A stretch of DNA of 64,000 bases from Paenibacillus polymyxa M1 (lineage in GTDB: Bacteria > Bacillota > Bacilli > Paenibacillales > Paenibacillaceae): assembly GCF_000237325.1 (NCBI RefSeq), contig NC_017542.1, positions 4,188,501 to 4,252,500 on the forward strand. The letters run 5' to 3'. A model generated the notes under the pieces. That model had not been told where the DNA came from. It did not search any database and worked only from the letters and a program-made list of their open reading frames with translations. The position numbers were made by a program, and so were the translations under genes. This document shows, piece after piece, positions 25,513 through 34,640 of this stretch (position 1 is the first letter of the stretch; each line of letters begins with the position of its first letter).

Positions 25513-26442
25513 GTGAAAGCAACCGAAATTGAGAGTTCTACTACGGAAAAGCAAGCCGAATTGCCCAGTCTCATAGAACAATTTACAAGTCACGACGGAG
25601 TTCACGCTACAGATATCCCTTCACTTTACTTCGTCCGAAGTTCGAATACCACCGTTCCGATTTATCAGGTTCATGAACCCGCCTTATGCATTGTGGCTCA
25701 GGGGAGAAAAGTTGTGATACTCGCAGAGGAAAGTTACTATTACGGCACATCCGACTACCTTGTGGTTTCGGTGGATTTACCCATTTCCGGGCAGGTCATA
25801 CAAGCATCAACTGATGCTCCTTATTTGTGTCTTCGACTCAATTTTGATCCACATCAGGTTTTGGATCTGATCAACGAACCTGCTTGCTCCGCAAACTCAA
25901 GCACGGGTTCCAGACGAGGCTTGTATGTAAGTCAAACCAACCTCCCGCTGCTGGATGCCGTGGTAAGGCTTGTGCGTCTTTTGGAAAATCCGCAGGACGT
26001 TGCGGTACTGGCACCGTTAGTCATTCGTGAGATACTGTATAGGATTTTACAGGGGAATCAGGGGGAATCCTTAAAACAACTGGTCATGACTGGCAGCCAT
26101 TCAAGCCGGATCGCAGAAGTCATAAAGCGAATTAAACAAGATTATGATAAGCCGTTGCGAATTGAGGAATTGTCCCAACTGGCTAGTATGAGTCCTTCGT
26201 CGCTACATCGTCATTTTAAAGAGGTTACGGCTATGAGCCCCATGCAATATCAAAAACAATTACGTCTGCAAGAAGCCCGTCGCCTGTTGTTATCTGAATC
26301 AGCAGATGCGGCAGATGTCGGTTTTCAGGTAGGCTACGAGAGTCCCTCTCAATTCAGTCGTGAATACGCTCGTTTGTTCGGCCTGCCTCCAATTCGTGAT
26401 ATCAAGCGCTTGCGTGTAGATCAGGATCACCTCCAATCATAA
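25513..26442 (+). CDS. AraC family regulator with AraC_N (YqhC-like) domain
   Basis: 309 aa. The N-terminal AraC_N domain shows VPIYQVHEPALCIVAQGRK and YYYGTSDYLVVSVDLPISG. The C-terminal double HTH (about residues 205-300) includes LRIEELSQLASMSPSSLHRH and VGYESPSQFSREYARLFG. GTG start with GGGAGGG upstream. YqhC-type regulators activate adjacent aldehyde/alcohol reductases, which fits the divergent SDR. Confidence 0.92.
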   Translation: MKATEIESSTTEKQAELPSLIEQFTSHDGVHATDIPSLYFVRSSNTTVPIYQVHEPALCIVAQGRKVVILAEESYYYGTSDYLVVSVDLPISGQVIQASTDAPYLCLRLNFDPHQVLDLINEPACSANSSTGSRRGLYVSQTNLPLLDAVVRLVRLLENPQDVAVLAPLVIREILYRILQGNQGESLKQLVMTGSHSSRIAEVIKRIKQDYDKPLRIEELSQLASMSPSSLHRHFKEVTAMSPMQYQKQLRLQEARRLLLSESADAADVGFQVGYESPSQFSREYARLFGLPPIRDIKRLRVDQDHLQS

Positions 26443-26463
26443 TCGCAGGATGTAAAAACAGCA

Positions 26464-26502
26464 CAAAAAAGCTGCCTCGGGTAGAGAAGCAGCTTTTCAT
26501 TT
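26464..26502. terminator. Bidirectional terminator between araC-type gene and lipoprotein gene
   Basis: Stem AAAAAGCTGC / GCAGCTTTTC flanking a 13-base loop, A-rich on the left and T-rich on the right, between converging genes. Confidence 0.85.
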
Positions 26503-26539
26503 TATATACTTCGAGGCAAAGCTCATCACTCATTCAGCA

Positions 26540-27175
26540 TCAATAGGGATTATCCAGCTTGGCGAACAGAGCACGAATAACATCCTTCTCTGCCGTAGTA
26601 AGCTGTTGCCCAGCCTGCCATTGTTGAATCTCTTTCTTGACTTCCTTGGGGTCTCTATAGCTGAGAGCATACCCGATGCCCCCTATACCTTGTACACGGT
26701 TGGCTTTGTCCATATTTGCCAATGCTCGGGTCATCGCAGTTCTGTCTCTTGTGAACAAATCTCCCATAAGATTATCGTATTCTTCAGTTAACGCTCCATC
26801 CAAGCCGGCAGTGCCCTTGATCACATTCGAAAAACTTTCTGAAGGAACCAAAGCGCGCTGATTATAGAGGTATTCAATGATTTCCATGCTTAGATGTTCA
26901 CTGATTTCGTTCATCTTCCCCCAATGGATACCTGCTAGATGGTCCGTAATATGACGTACTTTTGCTTCATCACTGAGAGAGGAATCCTTATAAAAGGACA
27001 GCACAAGCTCCTCTTTACTTTGCTGGGCACGCTGCGTACTGACTGCGCTATGCTTAGACACCTCATTGCTTGCTTCAGACGGCGCCGCAGGGTCAGCTCG
27101 GGGAGTACACCCTATGGTTACAGCCAGCAATAGTATAGTACAAGCTACAGAAACAAACACGCTACCTTTTGACAC
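26540..27175 (-). CDS. Hypothetical lipoprotein
   Basis: 211 aa. The signal peptide ends in a lipobox VTIGC (Cys23), followed by a Ser/Ala/Glu-rich linker and a helical domain from about residue 55. The C-terminal half contains MDKANRVQGIGGIGYAL and ends ALFAKLDNPY. Glu/Lys-rich and probably surface-exposed. No family recognised. It ends next to a bidirectional terminator. Confidence 0.82.
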   Translation of the reverse strand: MSKGSVFVSVACTILLLAVTIGCTPRADPAAPSEASNEVSKHSAVSTQRAQQSKEELVLSFYKDSSLSDEAKVRHITDHLAGIHWGKMNEISEHLSMEIIEYLYNQRALVPSESFSNVIKGTAGLDGALTEEYDNLMGDLFTRDRTAMTRALANMDKANRVQGIGGIGYALSYRDPKEVKKEIQQWQAGQQLTTAEKDVIRALFAKLDNPY

Positions 27176-27262
27176 GAATCCACTCTCCTATCCACACCTT
27201 TTACACCTGCGACCTCTCATCTATTGGTATGACGGAGCAGGATTCAGATCTAGACTTATCTT

Positions 27263-28300
27263 CTACTCGTCACGCCCAACCGTAGGCTTACGGATCACAG
27301 AGACGCTGGATTCTCTGACGATCAAACGAGGCTCGAACTGTACACGCTCATAATCTCCCACGGTCTGGTCCTGAATTCGCTTAAGCAGCAGTTCCGCAGC
27401 CAGGCGTGCCACCTCTTCCCCCATAATAGAAACTGAGCTGATCTGTGGGGTCGTTACGGTCGCCCACAAATTGTTGTCAATACCAACCACTGCAACCTCT
27501 TGCGGTACTTTTACACCCAAATCCTTAAAGCGGTTTACGATTCCTATGGCCACCATATCATTAACTGCATAAATGGCATCCGGCATATTTTTCAAGCTGT
27601 AAAAATAATCGGCTGCCCGTAGCCCAGTCTCGAAGGAAAAGTCATCGCCAAAATACACCAGTGAAGGGTCCACATGCTGGAGAGACTGCTCGTAAGCAAA
27701 GTATCTCTCTTCGATTTTATCCTTCGCTGCACCTGCATAAGCAATTCTCGTTCTCCCGATTTTAAGCAAATGCTCCATCACAAGTCTTCCCTCTTGCCGA
27801 GCCAAACTGACGATATCCGCTTTAACGTCTTCACCCAGCTTCTTGCCATAGTTAATAATGGATACCGGAACGCTAGCCTTGTTAATCAGATCAACCAACA
27901 TTTTGGGATACGCCAGTGGCATAATGATAAGCCCGTCTACATGCAGCTTCTTAACCTCACGTACTGTTTCAAGCTCCATTCTGGCATTCCCGGCCGTATT
28001 GATCTGCACAACACGATAACCGTGCTGCTTGGCGGCCTGTTCTACGGACCAAGCAATCTCTGGAATAATCGCGTTCCGAATATCCGGTACAGCCAACGCA
28101 ATTTGACGTGTCTGCCGTACCTTTAGACTTTGAGCTGAGGTATTGGGCGTAAAGCCCATTTCTTCAATCACTTGCAAAATAAATGCTTTCGTCTTGGGGC
28201 TGATGCCCTCACTATCATTAATAGCCCTAGAGACAGTCGCAATACCAACCCCTGCCCGCTTGGCTACATCCTCTATGGTTACTTTCTTTTGCTCTGACAC
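27263..28300 (-). CDS. LacI family transcriptional regulator
   Basis: 345 aa. N-terminal HTH VTIEDVAKRAGVGIATVSRAIN and hinge with QSLKVRQTRQIALAVPDI; periplasmic-binding-like sensor domain follows (DGLIIMPLAYPK, YAVNDMVAIGI, VAVVGIDNN, ending with a TTPQISSVS motif). The chosen GTG at 28298-28300 has AAAGGA eight bases upstream; the TTG at 28306 is too close. It is divergent from bdhA, whose promoter carries a perfect LacI-type palindrome, so bdhA is a likely target along with its own promoter. Confidence 0.93.
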   Translation of the reverse strand: MSEQKKVTIEDVAKRAGVGIATVSRAINDSEGISPKTKAFILQVIEEMGFTPNTSAQSLKVRQTRQIALAVPDIRNAIIPEIAWSVEQAAKQHGYRVVQINTAGNARMELETVREVKKLHVDGLIIMPLAYPKMLVDLINKASVPVSIINYGKKLGEDVKADIVSLARQEGRLVMEHLLKIGRTRIAYAGAAKDKIEERYFAYEQSLQHVDPSLVYFGDDFSFETGLRAADYFYSLKNMPDAIYAVNDMVAIGIVNRFKDLGVKVPQEVAVVGIDNNLWATVTTPQISSVSIMGEEVARLAAELLLKRIQDQTVGDYERVQFEPRLIVRESSVSVIRKPTVGRDE

Positions 28301-28487
28301 ACCCAAAATCCTTTCACGCTCGGAATCGTTTTCTATCTATGCACATAAACTCTCTAATATAGATATTATACCACAGAATAGTTCTCTAAAAATTGAATTC
28401 GTTTTCTTCTAGCCTCTGCTTCACTTGCAAAATTCGCAAAAATTCTTTTGTACTAAGCAATGAGTCAAATATAGCGCCATAGTCACA

Positions 28488-28503
28488 AGTGATTATATTC
28501 ACA
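28488..28503 (+). promoter_or_regulatory. FNR/CRP-type site upstream of bdhA
   Basis: AGTGA-N6-TCACA (28488-28492, 28499-28503) matches the Bacillus Fnr consensus TGTGA-N6-TCACA at 9 of 10 positions. It lies 150 bp before the bdhA start, with ATTAAT about 22 bp downstream as a possible -10 for a class II promoter. It would explain anaerobic induction of butanediol formation; a Rex site is a weaker alternative reading. Confidence 0.55.
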
Positions 28504-28535
28504 AAAAAATCAAGTGCTTTTTGCATTAATTTGGT

Positions 28536-28583
28536 TTGACAATGTGTAAAAATTGTGACATATTATTTTTCGGAAACGTTTCC
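28536..28583 (+). promoter_or_regulatory. bdhA promoter with LacI-family/cre-type operator
   Basis: TTGACA at 28536-28541 and CATATT (17 bp spacing) or TATTAT (19 bp) form a sigma-A promoter. The perfect 12 bp palindrome GGAAACGTTTCC (28572-28583) follows at the expected transcription start. It suits the adjacent LacI-type repressor or CcpA. Confidence 0.72.
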
Positions 28584-28641
28584 TAATTCATTCACTTTTA
28601 TAGCGGCAATGATCATATAATCATCAAGGAGATGACAGGAC

Positions 28642-29694
28642 ATGCAAGCATTGAGATGGCATGGAGTAAAAGATTTACGTTTGGAAAATATTGAGCAGCC
28701 CGCTGCTCTTCCCGGAAAAGTAAAAATCAAAGTCGAATGGTGTGGTATTTGCGGAAGTGATCTCCACGAATATGTAGCAGGACCGATCTTCATTCCTGAA
28801 AATGCTCAGCATCCATTGACTGGTGAAAAAGCTCCGGTCGTGATGGGACATGAATTTTCTGGACAAGTCGTTGAAATCGGTGAAGGCGTAACCAAAATTC
28901 AGGTTGGCGACCGTGTAGTCGTTGAACCCGTTTTTGCATGTGGAGAATGTGATGCATGTAAACAAGGCAAATATAACCTTTGTGATAAAATGGGCTTCCT
29001 CGGTTTGGCAGGCGGCGGCGGTGGATTTTCTGAATATGTGGCTGCTGACGAGCACATGGTTCACAAAATTCCAGAAAGCGTATCTTTCGAGCAAGGCGCT
29101 TTGGTAGAGCCTTCGGCCGTTGCTTTGTATGCTGTACGTCAAAGCCAGCTGAAAGTCGGCGATAAAGCTGTCGTATTTGGCGCTGGTCCTATCGGATTGC
29201 TCGTGATTGAAGCGTTGAAAGCTTCGGGCGCATCTGAGATTTATGCAGTAGAGCTTTCCGAAGAGCGTAAAGCCAAAGCTGAAGAGCTGGGTGCTATCGT
29301 GCTTGATCCTAAGACTTATGACGTAGTGGAAGAGCTGCACAAACGGACCAACGGTGGCGTAGATGTAGCCTATGAAGTCACTGGAGTACCTCCTGTGCTG
29401 ACTCAAGCGATTGAATCCACTAAAATCAGCGGACAAATCATGATCGTCAGCATTTTTGAAAAAGATGCTCCGATCAAACCGAACAATATCGTTATGAAGG
29501 AACGCAATCTGACTGGTATTATCGGCTACCGTGATGTATTCCCGGCTGTCATCAGCTTGATGGAAAAAGGATATTTCCCTGCTGACAAACTTGTGACCAA
29601 ACGTATTAAGCTCGAAGAAGTGATCGAGCAAGGTTTTGAAGGTCTCCTGAAAGAGAAAAATCAGGTTAAAATCCTGGTATCTCCGCAATCCTAA
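28642..29694 (+). CDS. bdhA: (R,R)-2,3-butanediol dehydrogenase
   Basis: Zinc alcohol dehydrogenase interconverting acetoin and (R,R)-2,3-butanediol with NAD(H), 350 aa. Catalytic zinc site WCGICGSDLHEY and MGHEFSG; structural zinc cysteines in ACGECDACKQGKYNLC; Rossmann motif VFGAGPIGLL. The insert PENAQHPLTGEKAPV is typical of butanediol dehydrogenases. AAGGAG precedes the ATG. It supports fermentative NADH disposal, in line with an upstream FNR-type site; the product is abundant in P. polymyxa. Confidence 0.95.
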   Translation: MQALRWHGVKDLRLENIEQPAALPGKVKIKVEWCGICGSDLHEYVAGPIFIPENAQHPLTGEKAPVVMGHEFSGQVVEIGEGVTKIQVGDRVVVEPVFACGECDACKQGKYNLCDKMGFLGLAGGGGGFSEYVAADEHMVHKIPESVSFEQGALVEPSAVALYAVRQSQLKVGDKAVVFGAGPIGLLVIEALKASGASEIYAVELSEERKAKAEELGAIVLDPKTYDVVEELHKRTNGGVDVAYEVTGVPPVLTQAIESTKISGQIMIVSIFEKDAPIKPNNIVMKERNLTGIIGYRDVFPAVISLMEKGYFPADKLVTKRIKLEEVIEQGFEGLLKEKNQVKILVSPQS

Positions 29695-29708
29695 TATCGA
29701 AAATAAAC

Positions 29709-29738
29709 CAGATGTCTGCCCTTTGCAGGCATCTTTTT
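29709..29738 (+). terminator. Terminator of bdhA
   Basis: 9 bp stem GATGTCTGC/GCAGGCATC (29711-29719 and 29725-29733, one G-T wobble) then TTTTT. Confidence 0.85.
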
Positions 29739-29742
29739 ATAT

Positions 29743-29800
29743 AAAAAAACGCTCTCCTTCCTGCGACATACTGTCGTCAAGATGAGCAGCGTTTTTTGAT
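29743..29800 (-). terminator. Terminator of the AraC-binding-protein gene
   Basis: Outer stem AAAAAACGCT / AGCGTTTTTT (29745-29797) with an internal hairpin CGACA/TGTCG, between the converging bdhA and AraC-SBP genes. Confidence 0.7.
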
Positions 29801-29811
29801 TACCGTTTTGC

Positions 29812-31806
29812 TTATTTCATTACATTTTTCAGAACATCGTCAATCATTTGACTGTTTGCGATTGTACCTGTATACAACCAGCTGGAATCCTTACCAAAAT
29901 CGTATACGTGCCCTTCTTTAACTGCCGGTATTCCTGCCCAGACTGGATCTTTAATAATCTCATCCTTGCTCACTTTTTTGCTGTTCACGATAAAGATATA
30001 ATCAGCGTCCAGCTCAGCCAGTTTTTCCAGAGATAAGTTGCTCCAGTTCGCCTTGGCTGTTTTGGAAATCTCCTGTACGACCTGTGGAATCTTAAATCCC
30101 AAATCCTTGTACAATACATCACCGCTGGATAGATTCTGGTTCACCACATATACGTTTTTATCCGTTACCCACAATGCCGCAGCGGTTTTTTGTCCTACCT
30201 TCTGACTTAGCTTGGCTTTCGCTTCTGCTGCTTTTTTGTCGTAATCGCTCAATGCCTGCTTCGCTTCACTGCTCTTATTCAGCACCTCACCCACGGTCAG
30301 CAGCTCTTGGCGCCAATCATTATTCATATTACTACCTACAACATAGGTCGGAGCAATTTTGGAGTATTGATCATATTTGTCACCTTCGACCATACTCGCA
30401 CTGTCCATAATGATCAGATCAGGTTTGAAGTTCAGAACCGCCTCGAACGGAAGATCTGAAGCGATGGCAGGAACATCCTTCAATTCTTTTTGCAGGTAAG
30501 CTTGAACTGAATTTTTACCTACCGACCATTGGGCTACCGGTTTAACACCCAACGCCACCAGATGATCCTCCAGATAAGAAGCGAGCACACGCTGAGGCTG
30601 AGCCGGAACCTTCACCTCATGCCCAAGTGCATCCTTCAGCACTCTTTCCTGTGATGTTGGTTCCGCTGATGTATTATTGTTCCCTTGCGAAGCGCCATCG
30701 GTTGCCGCAGGACTGGATGAGCCTGAGCACGCGCTCAGCAGCAAGGTAAAACTAAGCAATAAAATAAATGCCATGGAATGCTTTACGTTTCTATTCATTC
30801 GTAAAATCCCTTCATCATGATTTTGATAATGATTATTATCCTCAATAACAGTATGCAGGGCGCCACTTTTCGAATCAATGGAACATTCAGACATGCTTGA
30901 TGGATTATCCAGACGCATATCACTAACAAAAGCAGATGAATATAAGCTGTCCCGATAATGAACCGGGGATACACCAGTATGTTTTTTGAATGCCCGGCTA
31001 AAGAAATACACATCCGGATACCCCACACTCACAGCAATATCCTGTAAAGTGGCATCCGTCTTGCGCAAAAGCTCCTTCGCCTTGTCCATCCGTAGTTGAA
31101 TCAGATACATAATCGGGCTACAGTCTGTTTGTTTTTTAAATAATCGGGTCAGGTGTCGCGGACTGCATTCCAATAATCCGGCCAGACATTCCAGCGTGAT
31201 GGACTCCGCATAATGAGCCTGCATAAATCGAATCGCCTGTGCCACGACATCCCGCGTGGAAGTCCGAGCCTGTGGTTCCTGCAATTGACGCATACATTCA
31301 TATGCAAAATCATAGAACCGACCCTGAGCCTGAATCTTCGATAACGCCTCTTGATCCTGCCAGGCGTCCGCCAGTAGTTGCAGCTTTTGATAAAGTATAA
31401 CCGGATAGGACGGTCTGAAACCATAAGCTATCAAAGGATGATTGTACACCGTGTTTCCCGAAAAAGAGTTTGCTTTATATAGAACAAGAATATATTCGAT
31501 CCCGCATGACGCGGGCTTTATGCTCAGTTCAAAACCTTTGCTGCCATGCAGTACATACCCTGAATGGGATTCATCCTCCCAATCACCAGCCAAGCGTACG
31601 CTACCTTGTAGCATAAACACAAAAGCATGCGCTGGGAGACGATAGGGTTGAACCAGCTCTTCCGCTTCCAGTCGAATGTGCCGGACATCCATGACACGGA
31701 TCGACGAATGAAGCCATACGGACAGCAGCTTGTTCAGCTCATCAGCTTCATGCCCCTTGCTCATCCCGGTATGGGAACCTGTCTGCTTTTGCCGATCCTG
31801 CTTCAC
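29812..31806 (-). CDS. AraC-type regulator joined in frame to a FeuA-like siderophore-binding lipoprotein
   Basis: One open frame of 664 codons. Residues 1-175: cupin-like sensor. About 190-290: AraC HTH (LECLAGLLECSPRHLTRLFK, VGYPDVYFFSRAFKKHTG). After a ~45-residue linker comes MNRNVKHSM and a complete lipoprotein signal with lipobox LLLSAC, then a ferric siderophore-binding domain (VLKDALGHEVKVPAQPQRV, LGVKPVAQW, FKPDLIIMDS, LDADYIFIVN). The Bacillus regulator Btr also joins AraC and binding domains, but without a secretion signal. The joint carries a Fur box and an AAGGG ten bases before ATG 30798, so two products are likely. GTG start 31806 with GGAGG. Confidence 0.85.
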   Translation of the reverse strand: MKQDRQKQTGSHTGMSKGHEADELNKLLSVWLHSSIRVMDVRHIRLEAEELVQPYRLPAHAFVFMLQGSVRLAGDWEDESHSGYVLHGSKGFELSIKPASCGIEYILVLYKANSFSGNTVYNHPLIAYGFRPSYPVILYQKLQLLADAWQDQEALSKIQAQGRFYDFAYECMRQLQEPQARTSTRDVVAQAIRFMQAHYAESITLECLAGLLECSPRHLTRLFKKQTDCSPIMYLIQLRMDKAKELLRKTDATLQDIAVSVGYPDVYFFSRAFKKHTGVSPVHYRDSLYSSAFVSDMRLDNPSSMSECSIDSKSGALHTVIEDNNHYQNHDEGILRMNRNVKHSMAFILLLSFTLLLSACSGSSSPAATDGASQGNNNTSAEPTSQERVLKDALGHEVKVPAQPQRVLASYLEDHLVALGVKPVAQWSVGKNSVQAYLQKELKDVPAIASDLPFEAVLNFKPDLIIMDSASMVEGDKYDQYSKIAPTYVVGSNMNNDWRQELLTVGEVLNKSSEAKQALSDYDKKAAEAKAKLSQKVGQKTAAALWVTDKNVYVVNQNLSSGDVLYKDLGFKIPQVVQEISKTAKANWSNLSLEKLAELDADYIFIVNSKKVSKDEIIKDPVWAGIPAVKEGHVYDFGKDSSWLYTGTIANSQMIDDVLKNVMK
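30824..30840 (-). promoter_or_regulatory. Fur box inside the AraC-SBP reading frame
   Basis: TGATAATGATTATTA (30824-30838) matches the 7-1-7 Fur box TGATAAT-N-ATTATCA at 13 of 14 positions. It lies 26 bp upstream of the lipoprotein start codon at 30798, where an operator for an independent iron-regulated promoter would be expected. Confidence 0.8.
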
Positions 31807-31876
31807 GTATCCAAGCCTCCACTTCTTAAATATCATACTTTTTTTTTCAAACCAACCTCATTATATATCATAAAGA

Positions 31877-31920
31877 CAGAATGATATCATAATACAACAA
31901 TCGTCAACGATATCATTCTG
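31877..31920 (-). promoter_or_regulatory. Long inverted repeat upstream of the AraC-type gene
   Basis: 12 bp arms CAGAATGATATC (31877-31888) and GATATCATTCTG (31909-31920) separated by 20 bp, 71 bp before the start. Each arm contains the smaller palindrome GATATC. Candidate binding site for the AraC regulator itself or for Fur. Confidence 0.6.
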
Positions 31921-32080
31921 CCTCTGTTCACCAGTTTGTCCCCTATCTATGTCATTCTCCCTACCAGATCCTATTTCTTTCATTTCCTAATTGGATATTT
32001 TCATGTAGTATAAGTCTAATTGAAGTAACCCTGCTTGGGCTATGCTGAAGCTATACACTATGATGAAGGAGGATTTCATA

Positions 32081-33424
32081 TTGAAATCAAATGAAGCAAC
32101 TTTACACAAAAAGCTTCGACCACGGCATATTACCTTTATGGCTATGGGTGGAGTCATCGGGACGGGTATTTTTAAAGGAAGTACCGAAACGATTAGCTTG
32201 GCAGGACCTGGAGTTATTTTGTCCTATGTCTTTGCAGGACTTCTGCTCCTGGTCGTTATGGGAGCGATTGCCGAGATGGCGACGGTCTACCCCAACATGA
32301 ATATGAAGGATTTTATTCGCAAGGCTTTTGGAGAGCGACTTTCCTTCATTATCGGCTGGTTGTATTGCTTCATGTGGCTGGCCGTCTGTGTCATTGAGGT
32401 CATTGCTGCTGGAAGCTTTCTGCAATATTGGTTGCCAGATGTTCCTCTATGGCTTCTCAGTTTAGCAAGTGCGGCTTTCATTATTGTCGTCAACATGCTG
32501 AGTGTCGGTGGTTTAGGGGAGCTGGAATTTTGGCTGGCGGGTATTAAGATCGCCATGATTATTATCTTTATCGCCTTGGGTGGCTGTATACTATTCGGAA
32601 TTATTCCCACTGAAACTCCACCTTATCTGAGCAACTACGCGCAGCACGGCGGGTTTCTCCCCAATGGCTGGCTGGCTATCTTTTCGGCGTTGCTGGTCGT
32701 TACCTTTTCTTACGGAGGGTCTGAGCTGATCGGATTGACGTTGACGGAGACTGAAAATCCAGAAAAGGTACTGCCTAAAGTGGTTAAAAGTTTTATTCTT
32801 CGCGTTGTTTTGTTCTATACGCTGCCAATTCTCATTATTTGTGGCTTGATTCCCTGGAACCAATTGGATGCAAGTACCAGCCCGTTTGTACAGGTATTGT
32901 CTTCTGTAGGGCTTCAAGGCTCAGCTCATGTCATGAACTTTATTCTGATCACTGCTGTACTGTCTGCCGCCAATTCGGGAATTTACGGGGCTACACGCAT
33001 GCTCCATTCGCTGGCGATTAATGGAGAAGGTCCCAAGTCACTCGCGCGCCTGTCTTCAAATGGAGTTCCGGTGAACAGTCTCAAACTGTGCGCAGTCATC
33101 CTGATTGTTGGCTCCATGGTCGCATACGTCGCTCAGGACGGGCTGTTCCGTATTTTGATGGCTGTACCTGGCTTTGTCGTGCTGCTTGTCTGGAGCTGTA
33201 TCTGCCTGTCCCAATTGAAACTGCGCAAATCTTATCCAGTAGAGCCTACTTTCAAGATATGGGGATACCCTTATATAACGGCGGTAACAGTGGGATGCCT
33301 ATGGGTCATTGCCTTCCTGTTCTTGATTGACCCGCAAAATCGGATCAGTATCAGCGTATGCGTGGCGTTCATGGCATTTTTGATCATCTGGTCTTTGGTG
33401 AAGTTCCGGAGAAAGCAGGCTTAA
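32081..33424 (+). CDS. Amino acid permease (APC superfamily, AAT type)
   Basis: 447 aa with 12 hydrophobic segments. The N-terminus LRPRHITFMAMGGVIGTGIFKGS is the AAT-family signature, and the TM6 region VTFSYGGSELIGLTLTETENP is present. Probably a proton-coupled importer of amino acids; side-chain specificity cannot be read off. TTG start at 32081 with AAGGAGG eight bases upstream; earlier ATGs at 32042 and 32060-32063 precede the ribosome site. Followed after 7 bp by a VanZ-RDD gene. Confidence 0.9.
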   Translation: MKSNEATLHKKLRPRHITFMAMGGVIGTGIFKGSTETISLAGPGVILSYVFAGLLLLVVMGAIAEMATVYPNMNMKDFIRKAFGERLSFIIGWLYCFMWLAVCVIEVIAAGSFLQYWLPDVPLWLLSLASAAFIIVVNMLSVGGLGELEFWLAGIKIAMIIIFIALGGCILFGIIPTETPPYLSNYAQHGGFLPNGWLAIFSALLVVTFSYGGSELIGLTLTETENPEKVLPKVVKSFILRVVLFYTLPILIICGLIPWNQLDASTSPFVQVLSSVGLQGSAHVMNFILITAVLSAANSGIYGATRMLHSLAINGEGPKSLARLSSNGVPVNSLKLCAVILIVGSMVAYVAQDGLFRILMAVPGFVVLLVWSCICLSQLKLRKSYPVEPTFKIWGYPYITAVTVGCLWVIAFLFLIDPQNRISISVCVAFMAFLIIWSLVKFRRKQA

Positions 33425-33431
33425 ACAGCTC

Positions 33432-34589
33432 ATGATTCAATCGTATCTGTTTCCAGTTTCATATGCTTTTCTAGCCTTCCCTGTTGCTGCGTTACTGTTT
33501 ACACTACCATTTCTCATCGTGCAATATCGCAGACATGGCTATATTCACAAGGCTAGAGCGTGGTTGCTTTACTTGATGCTGTTATACTTGATGAACGCCT
33601 TCTTTCTGGTCATACTACCGCTTCCAGCATCGCGTCATAATGCAGCCTTGGCCGGGGGAGCGTTGCAATTGATGCCCTTGCAGTTCGTGCAAGACATTAT
33701 AAGAGAAACATCCGTTTCACCTGCTCATCCCTCCAGTTATGTTCATTTGCTGAAGGAGCGTGCTTTTCTGCAAGTGGTTTTTAACGTGATGATGACCATG
33801 CCTTTCGGTATGTTCTTACGTTATTATTTCCGTGCACGATGGAGATGGTGTCTCATTCTGTCCTTCACCTTGTCCCTCTTCTTTGAGGTGACACAGTTGA
33901 CAGGATTGTATGGATTTTTTGACCATGCGTATCGTGTGTTTGACGTGGATGATCTGATGGCTAACACATTGGGCGGTATGCTGGGCTTTCTGCTCGGCGA
34001 ATGGTTCTCACGCTTCCTTCCCCGTTTGGAACATCTGGACAAGCACTTGGACATTACGACCAAACGGGTGTCCTATACGAGACGAGGAGTAGCCTATTTA
34101 GTTGATTCTATCCTTTGGGCGGGGTTGCTCAGCATTATGGAGTCCATGCATGTATCTGCTGCTTTCTGGGTTTCCAGTGGAATTTACTTTATGGTGGTTC
34201 CTTACCTGACGAATGGACGAACTCCGGGGAAGTGGCTGGTACGCATTCATCTGACAGGGAGAGGAAAAAGAGTTTCCCTGTGGGAGCTCATTAAGCGCTA
34301 CAGTTTCTTATACTGGTTGTATTTTGGACTGAATTACGTACTAGGTGGATCTGTACTGGGATCTCATCTGTCTCCTTGGATAAATGTTCTGATCAGCCTT
34401 GTGCTGTTGGTGATAAACGGATGGTTCTTTTTCCACCTGGTCATACGTCTGTTCAAGAAAGCACCGTTATTTTATGAGGAGCTTAGCCATACTTCGCACC
34501 AGATTATATGGCCCAAGCGCTACCATCCTACTCAGAATGACCCCGCTGACCCAACACAGACGTCGGGAGCGAATATAGTACAAAAATAA
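33432..34589 (+). CDS. VanZ-like and RDD-domain membrane protein
   Basis: 385 aa, about eight membrane segments. The N-terminal half is VanZ-like (FNVMMTMPFGMFLRYYF, EVTQLTGLYGFFDHAYRVFDVDDLMANTLGG in two parts). The C-terminal half is an RDD domain (RRGVAYLVDSILWAG, NGRTPGKWLVRIHL). VanZ proteins can affect glycopeptide/lipopeptide susceptibility; role here unknown. Only 7 bp from the permease gene, so probably co-transcribed. Confidence 0.9.
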   Translation: MIQSYLFPVSYAFLAFPVAALLFTLPFLIVQYRRHGYIHKARAWLLYLMLLYLMNAFFLVILPLPASRHNAALAGGALQLMPLQFVQDIIRETSVSPAHPSSYVHLLKERAFLQVVFNVMMTMPFGMFLRYYFRARWRWCLILSFTLSLFFEVTQLTGLYGFFDHAYRVFDVDDLMANTLGGMLGFLLGEWFSRFLPRLEHLDKHLDITTKRVSYTRRGVAYLVDSILWAGLLSIMESMHVSAAFWVSSGIYFMVVPYLTNGRTPGKWLVRIHLTGRGKRVSLWELIKRYSFLYWLYFGLNYVLGGSVLGSHLSPWINVLISLVLLVINGWFFFHLVIRLFKKAPLFYEELSHTSHQIIWPKRYHPTQNDPADPTQTSGANIVQK

Positions 34590-34640
34590 CCAGAGGATCG
34601 ACACGTCATCAAGCCCCGGATCTACATTGCATCCAGGCAA

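Noticed and set aside
28675..29688. 337-codon open frame antisense to bdhA
   Set aside because: Exactly mirrors the strongly supported bdhA frame, has no ribosome site, and is rich in Phe/Ser/Asp as expected for an antisense shadow.
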